DNA of 64,000 bases from an uncultured Alphaproteobacteria bacterium (GTDB lineage Bacteria > Pseudomonadota > Alphaproteobacteria > HIMB59 > GCA-002718135), in the NCBI GenBank assembly GCA_902571865.1, contig CACGDO010000001.1, forward strand, positions 332,315 through 396,314. The letters run 5' to 3'. The notes beneath the pieces were generated by a model, which made no database searches, was not told where the DNA came from, and saw only the letters and a program-made list of their open reading frames with translations. The position numbers and the translations under genes were made by a program. Shown here one piece after another: positions 28,441 through 37,192 of the stretch (positions within the stretch are counted from its first letter, which is position 1; each line of letters starts with the position of its first letter).

Positions 28441-28920
28441 TTATCTATATTTTCTATCGAGATGAATATTTTGAGCAATTTCTTGCTCCCATCTATCTCC
28501 ATTTTCTAAAAGTTTATCTTTATTATAAATTAATTCTTCTCTTGTTTCAGTGGCAAATTCAAAATTTGGTCCTTCTACTATTGCATCAACTGGGCAAGAT
28601 TCTTGACATAAACCACAGTAAATACATTTAGTCATATCTATATCATATCTTGTTGTTCTTCTGCTTCCATCCTCTCTTGGCTCTGCTTCAATTGTAATTG
28701 CCTGAGCAGGACATACTGCTTCACAAAGTTTACATGCGATACATCTCTCTTCCCCACTTGGATATCTTCTCAAAGCATGCTCGCCTCTAAAACGTGGGCT
28801 TAATGGACCTTTTTCGTGAGGATAATTTATTGTAACTTTAGATTTAAAAATGTATTTGAAAGTTAAAAATAGTCCTTGAAATAATTCAAACAAAGTAAAA
28901 GATTTAATTAATTTATACAT
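28441..28920 (-). CDS. nuoI: NADH-quinone oxidoreductase subunit I
   Basis: NuoI carries the N6a and N6b [4Fe-4S] clusters in the peripheral arm. Two CxxCxxCxxxCP motifs are visible: [12 protein letters not shown] and [12 protein letters not shown]. The frame could be opened 7 codons further upstream inside nuoH, but the ATG at 28920 gives the normal start (MYKLIKSF) and a one-base gap to nuoH, so I use 159 residues. Confidence 0.95.
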   Translation of the reverse strand: MYKLIKSFTLFELFQGLFLTFKYIFKSKVTINYPHEKGPLSPRFRGEHALRRYPSGEERCIACKLCEAVCPAQAITIEAEPREDGSRRTTRYDIDMTKCIYCGLCQESCPVDAIVEGPNFEFATETREELIYNKDKLLENGDRWEQEIAQNIHLDRKYR

Positions 28921-28921
28921 A

Positions 28922-29923
28922 TTAATTTGGCAGCATGTCAAAATATACTAAAAAACCAGAAGTTGCCACAACCCAAAACAAAGAAAAGGGTAGAAAAACT
29001 TTCCATCCAAGTCTCATTAACTGATCATATCTATATCTTGGGAAAGTTCCTCTAACCCAAATAAATAAAAATAATATAAATATTACTTTCACAGTAAACC
29101 AGATTACTCCAGGAACAACATTTAATGGGTATACATCAAATGGAGGAAGCCATCCGCCTAAGAAAAGAATGACAGTCATAGAAGACATTAAAATCATACT
29201 CGCGTATTCACCTAAAAAAAATAATACAAATGAAGCAGATGAATATTCAGTAAAAAATCCTGCAACAAGTGTTGATTCATCTTCAGGAAGATCAAAAGGT
29301 AATCTATTTGTTTCAGCTAACGCAGAAATAAAAAAAATAATGAACATAGGTAATAATGGAATTGCAAACCATACAGTCTGCTGAGCTAAAACTATCTTTG
29401 ATAAATTTAAAGAACCTACACATAATAATACAGTAATTATTACAAATCCAATAGATACTTCATATGAAACCATTTGAGCAGCTGATCTTAATGCTCCTAG
29501 AAAAGGATATTGAGAGTTACTAGCCCATCCAGCCATTATTATTCCGTATACTCCAAGAGATGATACTGCAAACAGATACATGATACCTACGTTAATATCA
29601 GAGACTACCCATCCTGGAGCAAAAGGTATTACTGCCCAACCTGCTAAGCTAAGTACCATTGTTATTATGGGTGCTAAAATAAAAACAATTTTATTTGATC
29701 CACTAGGTATAATATTTTCTTTAGTAATAAGTTTTAATGCATCAGCAAAACTTTGAAATATACCAAAAGGCCCTACTATATTTGGACCTCTTCTTAATTG
29801 AATTAATGCTAATACTTTTCTTTCAGCATAAACTAAAAAAGCTACAGATATTAAAACTGGCACAACAACAGCAAGTATTTGGGCAATGATTATTAACCCT
29901 GTAATTAATATATCATAAGTCAT
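28922..29923 (-). CDS. nuoH: NADH-quinone oxidoreductase subunit H
   Basis: NuoH is the eight-helix subunit that forms much of the quinone chamber. The 333-residue protein shows [40 protein letters not shown] with the conserved acidic cluster, and [20 protein letters not shown]. It follows nuoG by 7 bases. Confidence 0.97.
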   Translation of the reverse strand: MTYDILITGLIIIAQILAVVVPVLISVAFLVYAERKVLALIQLRRGPNIVGPFGIFQSFADALKLITKENIIPSGSNKIVFILAPIITMVLSLAGWAVIPFAPGWVVSDINVGIMYLFAVSSLGVYGIIMAGWASNSQYPFLGALRSAAQMVSYEVSIGFVIITVLLCVGSLNLSKIVLAQQTVWFAIPLLPMFIIFFISALAETNRLPFDLPEDESTLVAGFFTEYSSASFVLFFLGEYASMILMSSMTVILFLGGWLPPFDVYPLNVVPGVIWFTVKVIFILFLFIWVRGTFPRYRYDQLMRLGWKVFLPFSLFWVVATSGFLVYFDMLPN

Positions 29924-29930
29924 CTAATTA

Positions 29931-31970
29931 TTATGCTGCCTTATTTAAAATATCTTTAGTACATTTTGCCATTGTTTCAGAAGATCTAGAAATAGAATCA
30001 TTCATATAAAAATTTTCAATGTTATATTTAATTTTAATATTCTCAATTTTATTATTTTTAGCAAAAGTTATTTCGCCAATAGAATTAACTTCATTTAAGA
30101 GAGCAAATTGACCATAGGTACTTGTAAGCTCATTTCGAAGCTCCCCAAGATTATTAAAATTTAAATTTTTTTCAAATAAGTCACTTAAAACTCTAAAAAT
30201 TTTCCACTCCTCTTTTGCTTCACCTATTGGATTATGACACTTAGTTGTTTGAATAACTCTACCTTCTATATTCATATAAGTAGAACTTTTCTCAGTATAT
30301 GCAGGGGTTGGTAAAATTATATCAGCTATAGATGCTGAAACATCTCCATGATGACCAAGATAAACAACAAAAGCATTTTCAAATGTTGAAAAATTTATCT
30401 CATCTAACCCCATTAAGAAAACTACAGGCTTTGTTTTATCAATATGTTTTTTTAATTGTTTATTGTAATCATTATCAAATTTTTTATTATAAAATTTCAA
30501 ATCTAATGCTCCTACTCTAGAAATATCTTGGTTAAGAATATTTAATGGATTTATATTTTTATTTTTTTGAATTTTTTTCGCAATTAATCCTGCAGTTTCT
30601 AATATTTTTTTTCCATGATCATTATTTATTGCTGAAGTACCTAATATTATAAGTGGGTTTTTTGCAGATTTTAAAACTTTATTGAATTCAGATTTATTAT
30701 TAGATAATTTATTAAGGTAATCTAAAGAATCAGATAAATGATGATAATCGTAAGTGAGATCTAATTTAGGACCTATAAGTCCAATTTTGCAGTTATTTTC
30801 AATATATGCCTTTCTAATTCTAGCGTTTAGTACCGCTGCTTCCCATCTCGGGTTTGATCCGATTAAAAGAATAGCATCAGCCTTTTCAATTTCTTGAATT
30901 GTTGAATTAAATTTATAACTTGAAGATGAATTATCGATAATTTGTGTATTATCAAATCTACAATCATAGTTTTTTGATTTTAGTGAATTGCTAAATTTTT
31001 GTGCGGAATATAAAGTTTCAATATCGGTAAACTTACCAGATAGGAATACAGTATTTTCTTTACCTCTTTTTGTAATTTCTTTTTTTACTAATTCAAATGC
31101 ATTATCCCATGAAGATTTTTGGAGTTTTTTATTTGATTTAGAATATACATTATCCAATCTTTGACTTGAGAGTCCATCAACTGCAAATCTAGATTTATCA
31201 CTTATCCATTCTTCATTGGTTTCTTCATTTATTCTAGGAAGAGCTCTTAAAACTTTTTTTCCTCTTGTATCAATCCTTATACTTGAACCTATACCATCAA
31301 ACACATCAAATGTTTCTGTCTTAGTTAACTCCCATGGTCTAGATTTAAATGCATATGGTTTACTTGTTAAAGCACCTACGGGGCATAAATCAATTACATT
31401 TCCAGATAATTCTGACTCAATAGTTTTTTCTAAGTACGTCGTGATCTCAGCATTTTCACCTCTGCCAAGTAATCCTATATCATCAACACCCGCAACTTCT
31501 GTAGAAAACCTTACGCATCTTGTACAATGTATACATCTTGTCATAATTGTTTTGACAAGTGGTCCCATATTTTTATTTTGAACTGCTCTTTTGTTTTCTT
31601 CATATCTGGTTTTATCAAAACCATAATACATGGCTTGATCTTGAAGATCACATTCTCCTCCTTGATCACAAATAGGGCAATCCAATGGATGATTAATGAG
31701 AAGAAACTCCATTACACCTTTTCGAGCTTTTTTAACTGTTTCTGTTTTTGTTTTTATAACCATTCCATCTGCAGCTGGCATGGCACATGATGCAATAGGT
31801 TTTGGAGCTTTTTCCATTTCTACTAAACACATTCTACAGTTTCCTGCTATTGAGAGTTTTTCATGATAACAAAATCTTGGAATTTCAGTTCCTGCTTGTT
31901 CACAAGCTTGCATTACGGTCATGCCGTTTTCAAATTCGTATTCTTTATTATCAATTGTTATCTTTGGCAC
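29931..31970 (-). CDS. nuoG: NADH-quinone oxidoreductase subunit G
   Basis: NuoG is the largest peripheral-arm subunit. The N-terminal [2Fe-2S] domain has Cys34, Cys45, Cys48 and Cys62; the His-Cys3 site has His94, Cys98, Cys101 and Cys107; the next [4Fe-4S] site has Cys146, Cys149, Cys152 and Cys196. A molybdopterin-oxidoreductase-like domain follows and ends at residue 679. It overlaps nuoF by one base. Confidence 0.96.
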   Translation of the reverse strand: MPKITIDNKEYEFENGMTVMQACEQAGTEIPRFCYHEKLSIAGNCRMCLVEMEKAPKPIASCAMPAADGMVIKTKTETVKKARKGVMEFLLINHPLDCPICDQGGECDLQDQAMYYGFDKTRYEENKRAVQNKNMGPLVKTIMTRCIHCTRCVRFSTEVAGVDDIGLLGRGENAEITTYLEKTIESELSGNVIDLCPVGALTSKPYAFKSRPWELTKTETFDVFDGIGSSIRIDTRGKKVLRALPRINEETNEEWISDKSRFAVDGLSSQRLDNVYSKSNKKLQKSSWDNAFELVKKEITKRGKENTVFLSGKFTDIETLYSAQKFSNSLKSKNYDCRFDNTQIIDNSSSSYKFNSTIQEIEKADAILLIGSNPRWEAAVLNARIRKAYIENNCKIGLIGPKLDLTYDYHHLSDSLDYLNKLSNNKSEFNKVLKSAKNPLIILGTSAINNDHGKKILETAGLIAKKIQKNKNINPLNILNQDISRVGALDLKFYNKKFDNDYNKQLKKHIDKTKPVVFLMGLDEINFSTFENAFVVYLGHHGDVSASIADIILPTPAYTEKSSTYMNIEGRVIQTTKCHNPIGEAKEEWKIFRVLSDLFEKNLNFNNLGELRNELTSTYGQFALLNEVNSIGEITFAKNNKIENIKIKYNIENFYMNDSISRSSETMAKCTKDILNKAA

Positions 31971-33244
31971 TAGGCTACTCTTTTATTTCTTTCTTGAATT
32001 CTTTTTTCAATTTCAGGTCTAAAGTGTCTAAACAAACCTTGAATAGGCCAAGCAGCAGCATCACCTAAGGCACAAATAGTATGACCTTCAATTTGCTTAG
32101 TCACATCTAAAATTTTATCAATATCTTGATGTTCAACATTTCCATGAACCATTTTTTCCATCATTCTGTACATCCATCCAGTACCTTCTCTGCAAGGTGT
32201 ACATTGACCGCAGCTCTCATGTTTATAAAAATGTGACAATCTGGCTATTGCTTCAACAATATCTGTTGATTTATTCATTACAATAACAGCAGCAGTTCCT
32301 AATCCACTTTGAACTTCTTTTAAACTATCAAAATCCATTTTAACAGTATCACAAATAGACTTAGGTAATAAAGGCACACTTGCACCTCCAGGTATTACAG
32401 CTAATAAATTTTCCCAACCACCGATTACCCCACCTGCATGTTTTTCAATGAGATCTTTGAGCGGTATTCCCATTTCTTCTTCTACATTACATGGGTTGTT
32501 TACGTGTCCTGAAATACTAAAAATTTTTGTACCTGTATTATTTGCACTACCTAAGTTAGAAAACCATTTTGAACCGCGTCTTAAAATAGTTGGTGAAACG
32601 GCAACTGTTTCAACATTTGTAACTGTTGTTGGACATCCATATAAACCTGCGCCAGCAGGAAACGGAGGCTTTAATCGGGGCTGACCTTTTTTACCCTCTA
32701 AACTTTCAAGTAAAGCAGTTTCTTCACCACAAATGTATGCTCCTGCTCCTCTGTGAAGATAAATATCAAAATCCCACCCTGTACCACATGCATTTTTACC
32801 AATTAAATTATTTGCGTAAGCTTCATCTATTGCTTTTTGTAAATTAGAAGATTCAGAATAATATTCACCCCTTATATAAATATAACAAGTATGTGCATGC
32901 ATAGCAAAAGCAGCAACTAAACAACCTTCTAAAAGAAGATGTGGGTCGTTTCTCATAATCTCTCGATCTTTACATGTGCCTGGTTCTGACTCATCTGCAT
33001 TAACAACTAGGTAATGATCTTTTCCAGAGTCTTTTGGCATAAATGACCACTTAAGTCCCGCGGGGAAACCTGCACCTCCCCTTCCTCTTAATTGACTATT
33101 TTTAATTTCCTCAACAATTTTTTCGCTACCCATTTTAATAAGTTCTTTAGTATTTGACCAAATACCTCTTTTTTTGGCACCTTCTAATTTCCAGTCTTCA
33201 AAACCGTATAAATTTTTAAAAATTTTATCTTTTTCCTTAAGCAT
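31970..33244 (-). CDS. nuoF: NADH-quinone oxidoreductase subunit F
   Basis: NuoF binds NADH and FMN and is where electrons enter Complex I. Motifs are [49 protein letters not shown] and [13 protein letters not shown] with the N3 cluster ligands Cys345, Cys348, Cys351 and, later, Cys391. I place the start at the ATG at 33244 ([14 protein letters not shown]), the family N-terminus; a longer frame starting 12 codons upstream would overlap nuoE by 44 bases. The overlap is then 8 bases. Confidence 0.96.
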   Translation of the reverse strand: MLKEKDKIFKNLYGFEDWKLEGAKKRGIWSNTKELIKMGSEKIVEEIKNSQLRGRGGAGFPAGLKWSFMPKDSGKDHYLVVNADESEPGTCKDREIMRNDPHLLLEGCLVAAFAMHAHTCYIYIRGEYYSESSNLQKAIDEAYANNLIGKNACGTGWDFDIYLHRGAGAYICGEETALLESLEGKKGQPRLKPPFPAGAGLYGCPTTVTNVETVAVSPTILRRGSKWFSNLGSANNTGTKIFSISGHVNNPCNVEEEMGIPLKDLIEKHAGGVIGGWENLLAVIPGGASVPLLPKSICDTVKMDFDSLKEVQSGLGTAAVIVMNKSTDIVEAIARLSHFYKHESCGQCTPCREGTGWMYRMMEKMVHGNVEHQDIDKILDVTKQIEGHTICALGDAAAWPIQGLFRHFRPEIEKRIQERNKRVA

Positions 33245-33836
33245 CAAATTTTCTTTCAGGTTGTGATGATTTTCTACCAATTTGTGAACCTACTTTTATT
33301 GATTTATTATCTTTTAAATCTTGAAGTATTTTTTTAAAACTCTCTTCATCTAAATCTTCATAATAATCATCATTGATCTGGACCATAGGAGCATTGCAAC
33401 ATGCACCTAAGCATTCAACTTCAACAACTGTAAATATTTTATTATCACTTGTTTCCCCAACATTGGTTTCACAAACTTCTTGTGCAACTTTAGACAGTTT
33501 ATCACTCCCTCTTAACCAACAAGGTGTCGTTCTACAAATTTGGACAAAATTTTTACCAATAGGTTCTAAATTAAACATCGAATAAAAAGTGGCAACTTCC
33601 AACACTCTTATATAAGACATACTTAGAGTTTCAGCTACTTTTTCCATTGAGTTTTTACTTAACCATCCATTATTTTGTCTTTGTGCTAAATCAAGTAACG
33701 GAATAACTGCGCTTTGAATACGGTTTGATGGATATTTTTTTATTATTTCAGAAATTTTTTTAAAATTATCTGATGACCATTCAAAGTTATCATTAATTTT
33801 TTTATATACTTTATTATTTGTACCAGGATGATGCAT
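33237..33836 (-). CDS. nuoE: NADH-quinone oxidoreductase subunit E
   Basis: NuoE is a thioredoxin-like subunit carrying the N1a [2Fe-2S] cluster. The four Cys ligands are visible in the CRTTPC and CLGACCNAP segments of this 199-residue protein. It shares a one-base TAATG-type junction with nuoD. Confidence 0.96.
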   Translation of the reverse strand: MHHPGTNNKVYKKINDNFEWSSDNFKKISEIIKKYPSNRIQSAVIPLLDLAQRQNNGWLSKNSMEKVAETLSMSYIRVLEVATFYSMFNLEPIGKNFVQICRTTPCWLRGSDKLSKVAQEVCETNVGETSDNKIFTVVEVECLGACCNAPMVQINDDYYEDLDEESFKKILQDLKDNKSIKVGSQIGRKSSQPERKFDA

Positions 33837-35014
33837 TATCTATCTATCTCTCCAAAAACAATATCTAAGCTACCAAGTATAGCGGCTATGTCAGCCATTA
33901 AGTGGCCTTTAGATAAATGATCCAATGTTTGAAGGTGTGCAAAACCTGGTGCTCTTATTTTACATCTATATGGTTTACTAGATCCATCAGAAACAAGGTA
34001 AACGCCAAATTCACCCTTTGGAGCTTCTACTGCACTATAAACTTGACCAGCGGGAACTCGGTAACCTTCAGTGAAAAGTTTAAAATGATGAATTAAAGCT
34101 TCCATTGATTTTTTCATTTGATTTCTTTTAGGAGGTGTAATTTTATTATCCTCAATTGATATTGGGCCTGGTTTGATTTTATTTAAACATTGGTTAATAA
34201 TACTAATGCTTTGTCTCATTTCCTCTATGCGAACCAAATATCGATCAAAACAATCACCCTTTTTTCCAACAGGAACTTCAAAATCAACTTGATCATAGGC
34301 GTCATAAGGTTGAGATCTTCTTAAATCCCATGCTACACCTGCACTTCTTAATACAGGACCCGAACACCCCCATTCAATTGCTTCTAACTTTGAAATTATT
34401 CCTATATCAACTGATCTTTGTCTTAAAATTCTGTTATTAGTCAGCAAGCTTTCAAGATCATCAATAAATTTTGGAAGAGTTTTAAAATGGTCAAATAATT
34501 TTTCTTCCATTCCTTCTGGCATATCCTGATGAACGCCGCCAGGTCTAAAATAGGCTGCATGAAATCTTGCACCAGATACTGCTTCATGAAACTCCAAAAG
34601 CTTTTCCCTTTCTTCAAAACACCATAAAAAAGGTGTCACTGCACCAATGTCAGCAGCATAGGCAGGTATATTTAACAAATGATTTAGTATTCTAGTAATT
34701 TCCGCAAAAATAACTCGAATATATTTAGCTCTTTCAGGAACATTGATACCAAGGAGATTTTCAGTTGCTAATGCAAAAGCATGTTCTTGACACATTGGTG
34801 AAACGTAATCAAGTCTATCAAAATAAGGGACAGCCTGAAGATAAGTTTTATATTCAATTAATTTTTCTGTCCCCCTATGTAACAACCCGATGTGTGGTTC
34901 TGCTCTTTGTACTACTTCACCTTCAAGCTCAACTACTAAACGTAAAACACCATGCGCAGCTGGATGTTGAGGGCCAAAGTTAATTGTAGTTGTATTAAGC
35001 TCTACTTCTTTCAT
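33836..35014 (-). CDS. nuoD: NADH-quinone oxidoreductase subunit D
   Basis: NuoD forms the quinone-binding pocket with NuoB. The 392-residue protein begins with the typical [16 protein letters not shown] stretch, which includes the His that faces the quinone, and continues with [19 protein letters not shown] and the C-terminal DIVFGEIDR. It directly abuts nuoC. Confidence 0.97.
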   Translation of the reverse strand: MKEVELNTTTINFGPQHPAAHGVLRLVVELEGEVVQRAEPHIGLLHRGTEKLIEYKTYLQAVPYFDRLDYVSPMCQEHAFALATENLLGINVPERAKYIRVIFAEITRILNHLLNIPAYAADIGAVTPFLWCFEEREKLLEFHEAVSGARFHAAYFRPGGVHQDMPEGMEEKLFDHFKTLPKFIDDLESLLTNNRILRQRSVDIGIISKLEAIEWGCSGPVLRSAGVAWDLRRSQPYDAYDQVDFEVPVGKKGDCFDRYLVRIEEMRQSISIINQCLNKIKPGPISIEDNKITPPKRNQMKKSMEALIHHFKLFTEGYRVPAGQVYSAVEAPKGEFGVYLVSDGSSKPYRCKIRAPGFAHLQTLDHLSKGHLMADIAAILGSLDIVFGEIDR

Positions 35015-35596
35015 TTAATTTTCACCAGTCGATTTCTCATCACCAAAAAGTTTGTTTTCCATTCCTTCCCAAGGAGATTCACTATCGAAATTTCTAAATT
35101 CTTGAGTTAACTTAACAGGCTCATATATTACTTTTTTTTCAAGGTCATCGTAGCGAACTTCTGTATGTCCTGTTAAAGGAAAATCTTTGCGCAACGGATA
35201 ACCTTCAAAATTGTAATCCGTCATTATTCTTCTTAAATCAGGATGGTTAATAAATTCAATTCCAAATAAATCATAACATTCTCTTTCATACCAATCTGCA
35301 GATTTGTGAATATTGGTAATTGATTCTATGTTTTCATTTTCTTTAATAAAAGTTTTTAAAATAATTTTTTTATTTTTAGTTAAACTTTGCAAAATATAAA
35401 TCAAATCAAATCTAAATTCTCTTGAAGGATAGTCTACAGCTGTAATATCTAATAATTGATTGAAATTAAGCTCAGTATTATCTCTTAATTCGTTAAAAAT
35501 TTTTATAATATTATTTTTTTTAAATTCTATTTCTAACAAATTATTATTCTCTAAAATATTATTTATGCCATCTATTTTAGTAAGAAATTTAATCAT
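35015..35596 (-). CDS. nuoC: NADH-quinone oxidoreductase subunit C
   Basis: NuoC is a structural subunit of the peripheral arm. The 193-residue protein carries the family signature ADWYERECYDLFGIEF and HPDLRRIMTDYNFEGYPLRKDFP. It is separate from nuoD, as in most Alphaproteobacteria, and not fused as in E. coli. It follows nuoB by 5 bases. Confidence 0.95.
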   Translation of the reverse strand: MIKFLTKIDGINNILENNNLLEIEFKKNNIIKIFNELRDNTELNFNQLLDITAVDYPSREFRFDLIYILQSLTKNKKIILKTFIKENENIESITNIHKSADWYERECYDLFGIEFINHPDLRRIMTDYNFEGYPLRKDFPLTGHTEVRYDDLEKKVIYEPVKLTQEFRNFDSESPWEGMENKLFGDEKSTGEN

Positions 35597-35601
35597 ATAA
35601 A

Positions 35602-36114
35602 TTATCTTTTAAATTTATTTTCTCTTCTAATTTTTTTTTGTAATTGCAATATACCGTAAACTAATGCTTCTGCTGTTGGGGGGCATCCTGGTACGTAAAC
35701 ATCAACGGGAACTATCCTATCACACCCTCTAACTACTGAATACGAGTAGTGATAATATCCACCACCATTTGCACATGAACCCATTGATATAACCCATCGA
35801 GGTTCAGGCATTTGATCATAAACTTTTCTTAAAGCCGGTGCCATTTTATTTGTTAGTGTTCCAGCAACAATCATTACATCAGATTGTCTAGGACTACCTC
35901 TTGGTATAACTCCATAACGATCTAGATCATATCTTGCCATATAAGAATGTATCATTTCTACTCCACAACATGCCAATCCGAATGTCATAGGCCATAAGGA
36001 GCCAGTTCTAGCCCATGTGAGAATTTTATCGTAGCTAGCAACTAGGAAACCTTTAGAGGATAATTCTGTGTTTAGAGTATCATCAACAATTTTTTTTGCT
36101 TCATCTACTCCCAT
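35602..36114 (-). CDS. nuoB: NADH-quinone oxidoreductase subunit B
   Basis: NuoB carries the terminal N2 [4Fe-4S] cluster that reduces quinone. The ligands lie in [19 protein letters not shown] and [12 protein letters not shown] start the gene at the ATG at 36114 (MGVDEAKK), giving 170 residues and a 10-base overlap with nuoA; a start seven codons upstream is also open but would overlap nuoA by 31 bases. Confidence 0.95.
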   Translation of the reverse strand: MGVDEAKKIVDDTLNTELSSKGFLVASYDKILTWARTGSLWPMTFGLACCGVEMIHSYMARYDLDRYGVIPRGSPRQSDVMIVAGTLTNKMAPALRKVYDQMPEPRWVISMGSCANGGGYYHYSYSVVRGCDRIVPVDVYVPGCPPTAEALVYGILQLQKKIRRENKFKR

Positions 36115-36470
36115 TCTAAAGCACCTTTTTTCCATTCATAAATAAAACCAATAGTTAACACAGTCAGGAAAATCATCATTGACCAAAAACCAAACAATCC
36201 AATTTTACCAAGTGTTATTGCCCACGGAAACAAGAAAGCAACTTCTAGATCAAATATAATAAATAAGATTGCTACTAAATAAAATCTTACATCAAATCGT
36301 CCACGAGCATCATCAAAAGCCTCAAATCCACACTCATAGGCAGACAATTTTTCTTGATCTGGCTGAGAGTCTCCAACTACAAAAGATAATAAAGTCATTC
36401 CAACAGCCAATGCCAAAGCTATGAAGATAAAAATTAATATTGGTAAATATTCAAAAAGAAACTCTGACAC
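36105..36470 (-). CDS. nuoA: NADH-quinone oxidoreductase subunit A
   Basis: NuoA is a three-helix membrane subunit at the quinone-tunnel end. The 121-residue protein shows [20 protein letters not shown] and [15 protein letters not shown] with the conserved acidic residues. It begins with GTG ([10 protein letters not shown]) and is the first nuo gene; the operon promoter should lie in the about 100 bases up to tRNA-Asp, where I see no box good enough to call. Confidence 0.95.
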   Translation of the reverse strand: MSEFLFEYLPILIFIFIALALAVGMTLLSFVVGDSQPDQEKLSAYECGFEAFDDARGRFDVRFYLVAILFIIFDLEVAFLFPWAITLGKIGLFGFWSMMIFLTVLTIGFIYEWKKGALEWE

Positions 36471-36571
36471 TATAATCTCACAATTAAATTAGTAATGTAT
36501 TTAACGATTTATTCAACAATAACAACGTGTCTAGTTGCGACTTTAGTACACAAAATAAACACAGAGATAAG

Positions 36572-36648
36572 TGGCGCGAGAGACGGGATTCGAACCCGCG
36601 GCCTCTGCCGTGACAGGGCAGCGTTCTAACCAGCTGAACTACTCCCGC
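36572..36648 (-). tRNA. tRNA-Asp (anticodon GTC)
   Basis: The minus strand folds into a full cloverleaf of 77 bases with acceptor GCGGGAG/CTCTCGC. The anticodon arm is CTGCC-CTGTCAC-GGCAG, giving anticodon GTC, and the T-arm GGTTCGAAT is intact. The CCA end is encoded (574-572). It lies upstream of nuoA on the same strand. Confidence 0.97.
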
Positions 36649-36651
36649 GCA

Positions 36652-36727
36652 TGGTGGGTGTTGAGAGACTTGAACTCCCGACCCTCTCGGTGTAAACGAG
36701 ATGCTCTACCAACTGAGCTAAACACCC
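36652..36727 (-). tRNA. tRNA-Val (anticodon TAC)
   Basis: The minus strand gives a 76-base cloverleaf with acceptor GGGTGTT/AACACCC and anticodon arm TCTCG-TTTACAC-CGAGA, so the anticodon is TAC. The discriminator is A and CCA is encoded. It is 3 bases upstream of tRNA-Asp in the same direction, so the two are cotranscribed. Its 5' end is only 3 bases from the T-run of the hup terminator. Confidence 0.97.
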
Positions 36728-36730
36728 AAA

Positions 36731-36762
36731 TAAAAACGGCTGTTAGATTTATTTAACAGCCG
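36731..36762 (-). terminator. intrinsic terminator after hup, abutting tRNA-Val
   Basis: A 9-base perfect stem, CGGCTGTTA (737-745 on the plus strand) with TAACAGCCG (754-762) and an 8-base loop, is followed on the minus strand by TTTTTA. This is a strong Rho-independent terminator for hup. On the same strand TTGCAC (770-765), 17 bases, then TAACAG within the stem could be a weak promoter for the tRNA pair. Confidence 0.8.
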
Positions 36763-36780
36763 GTGCAAGAAAAAAAAATA

Positions 36781-37056
36781 TTAATTATTCACTGAGTCTT
36801 TTAGTGCTTTTCCTACAGTAAATTTTGGTCTTTTAGAAGCTGGTATTTGGATTGATTCACCAGTTCTTGGATTTCTCCCAGTAGTTGCTTTTCTATGACT
36901 TACACTGAAATTACCAAAGCCGACAATGCTTACTTTTTCATCTCTTTTGAGAGAATTAGTTATTGAATCTAGAAAGCTTTCAATAGCTCTAGTTGCGTCA
37001 GATTTTGATAATCCTGCAGAAGATGCAACAGATGCGATAAGATCATTTTTGTTCAC
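36781..37056 (-). CDS. hup: HU-family DNA-binding protein
   Basis: HU is a small nucleoid protein that bends DNA. The 91-residue protein has the conserved GFGNFSV strand and the DNA-arm motif RNPRTGESI, with Lys/Arg-rich ends. The start codon is GTG, with AAGGAG about 8 bases upstream. Its position after lon is the usual alphaproteobacterial order. It ends in a strong terminator. Confidence 0.95.
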   Translation of the reverse strand: MNKNDLIASVASSAGLSKSDATRAIESFLDSITNSLKRDEKVSIVGFGNFSVSHRKATTGRNPRTGESIQIPASKRPKFTVGKALKDSVNN

Positions 37057-37082
37057 TTTTAATCTCCTTTATTAAATTTGTT

Positions 37083-37094
37083 AGATAATTATCT
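37083..37094. repeat. 12-base perfect palindrome upstream of hup
   Basis: AGATAATTATCT reads the same on both strands and lies 27 bases before the hup start codon, between a TTGACT and the ribosome site AAGGAG. It could be an operator or part of the hup promoter, but AT-rich palindromes of this size can also arise by chance. Confidence 0.3.
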
Positions 37095-37121
37095 GTTTTC
37101 CAAACAAGTCAACATTAATAT

Positions 37122-37149
37122 AAAAATTTTCCCGGAAATAAGGGAAATT
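37122..37149 (-). terminator. probable terminator between hup and lon
   Basis: On the minus strand AATTTCCC, an 8-base loop, and GGGAAAATT form a stem of six pairs (CCC/GGG plus A-T pairs) followed by a run of T. It lies about 43 bases after the lon stop codon, fits the end of the clpP-clpX-lon transcript, and is followed by the hup promoter region. Confidence 0.5.
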
Positions 37150-37192
37150 AATAAATAAATGGCTAAAATACTTGATTATTTAAGATAAAATT

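Noticed and set aside
33237-33280. A 44-base overlap of nuoE and nuoF that might indicate a frameshift or fusion
   Set aside because: The ATG at 33244 gives the standard NuoF N-terminus, reducing the overlap to 8 bases; the longer frame is an artefact of an upstream ATG.
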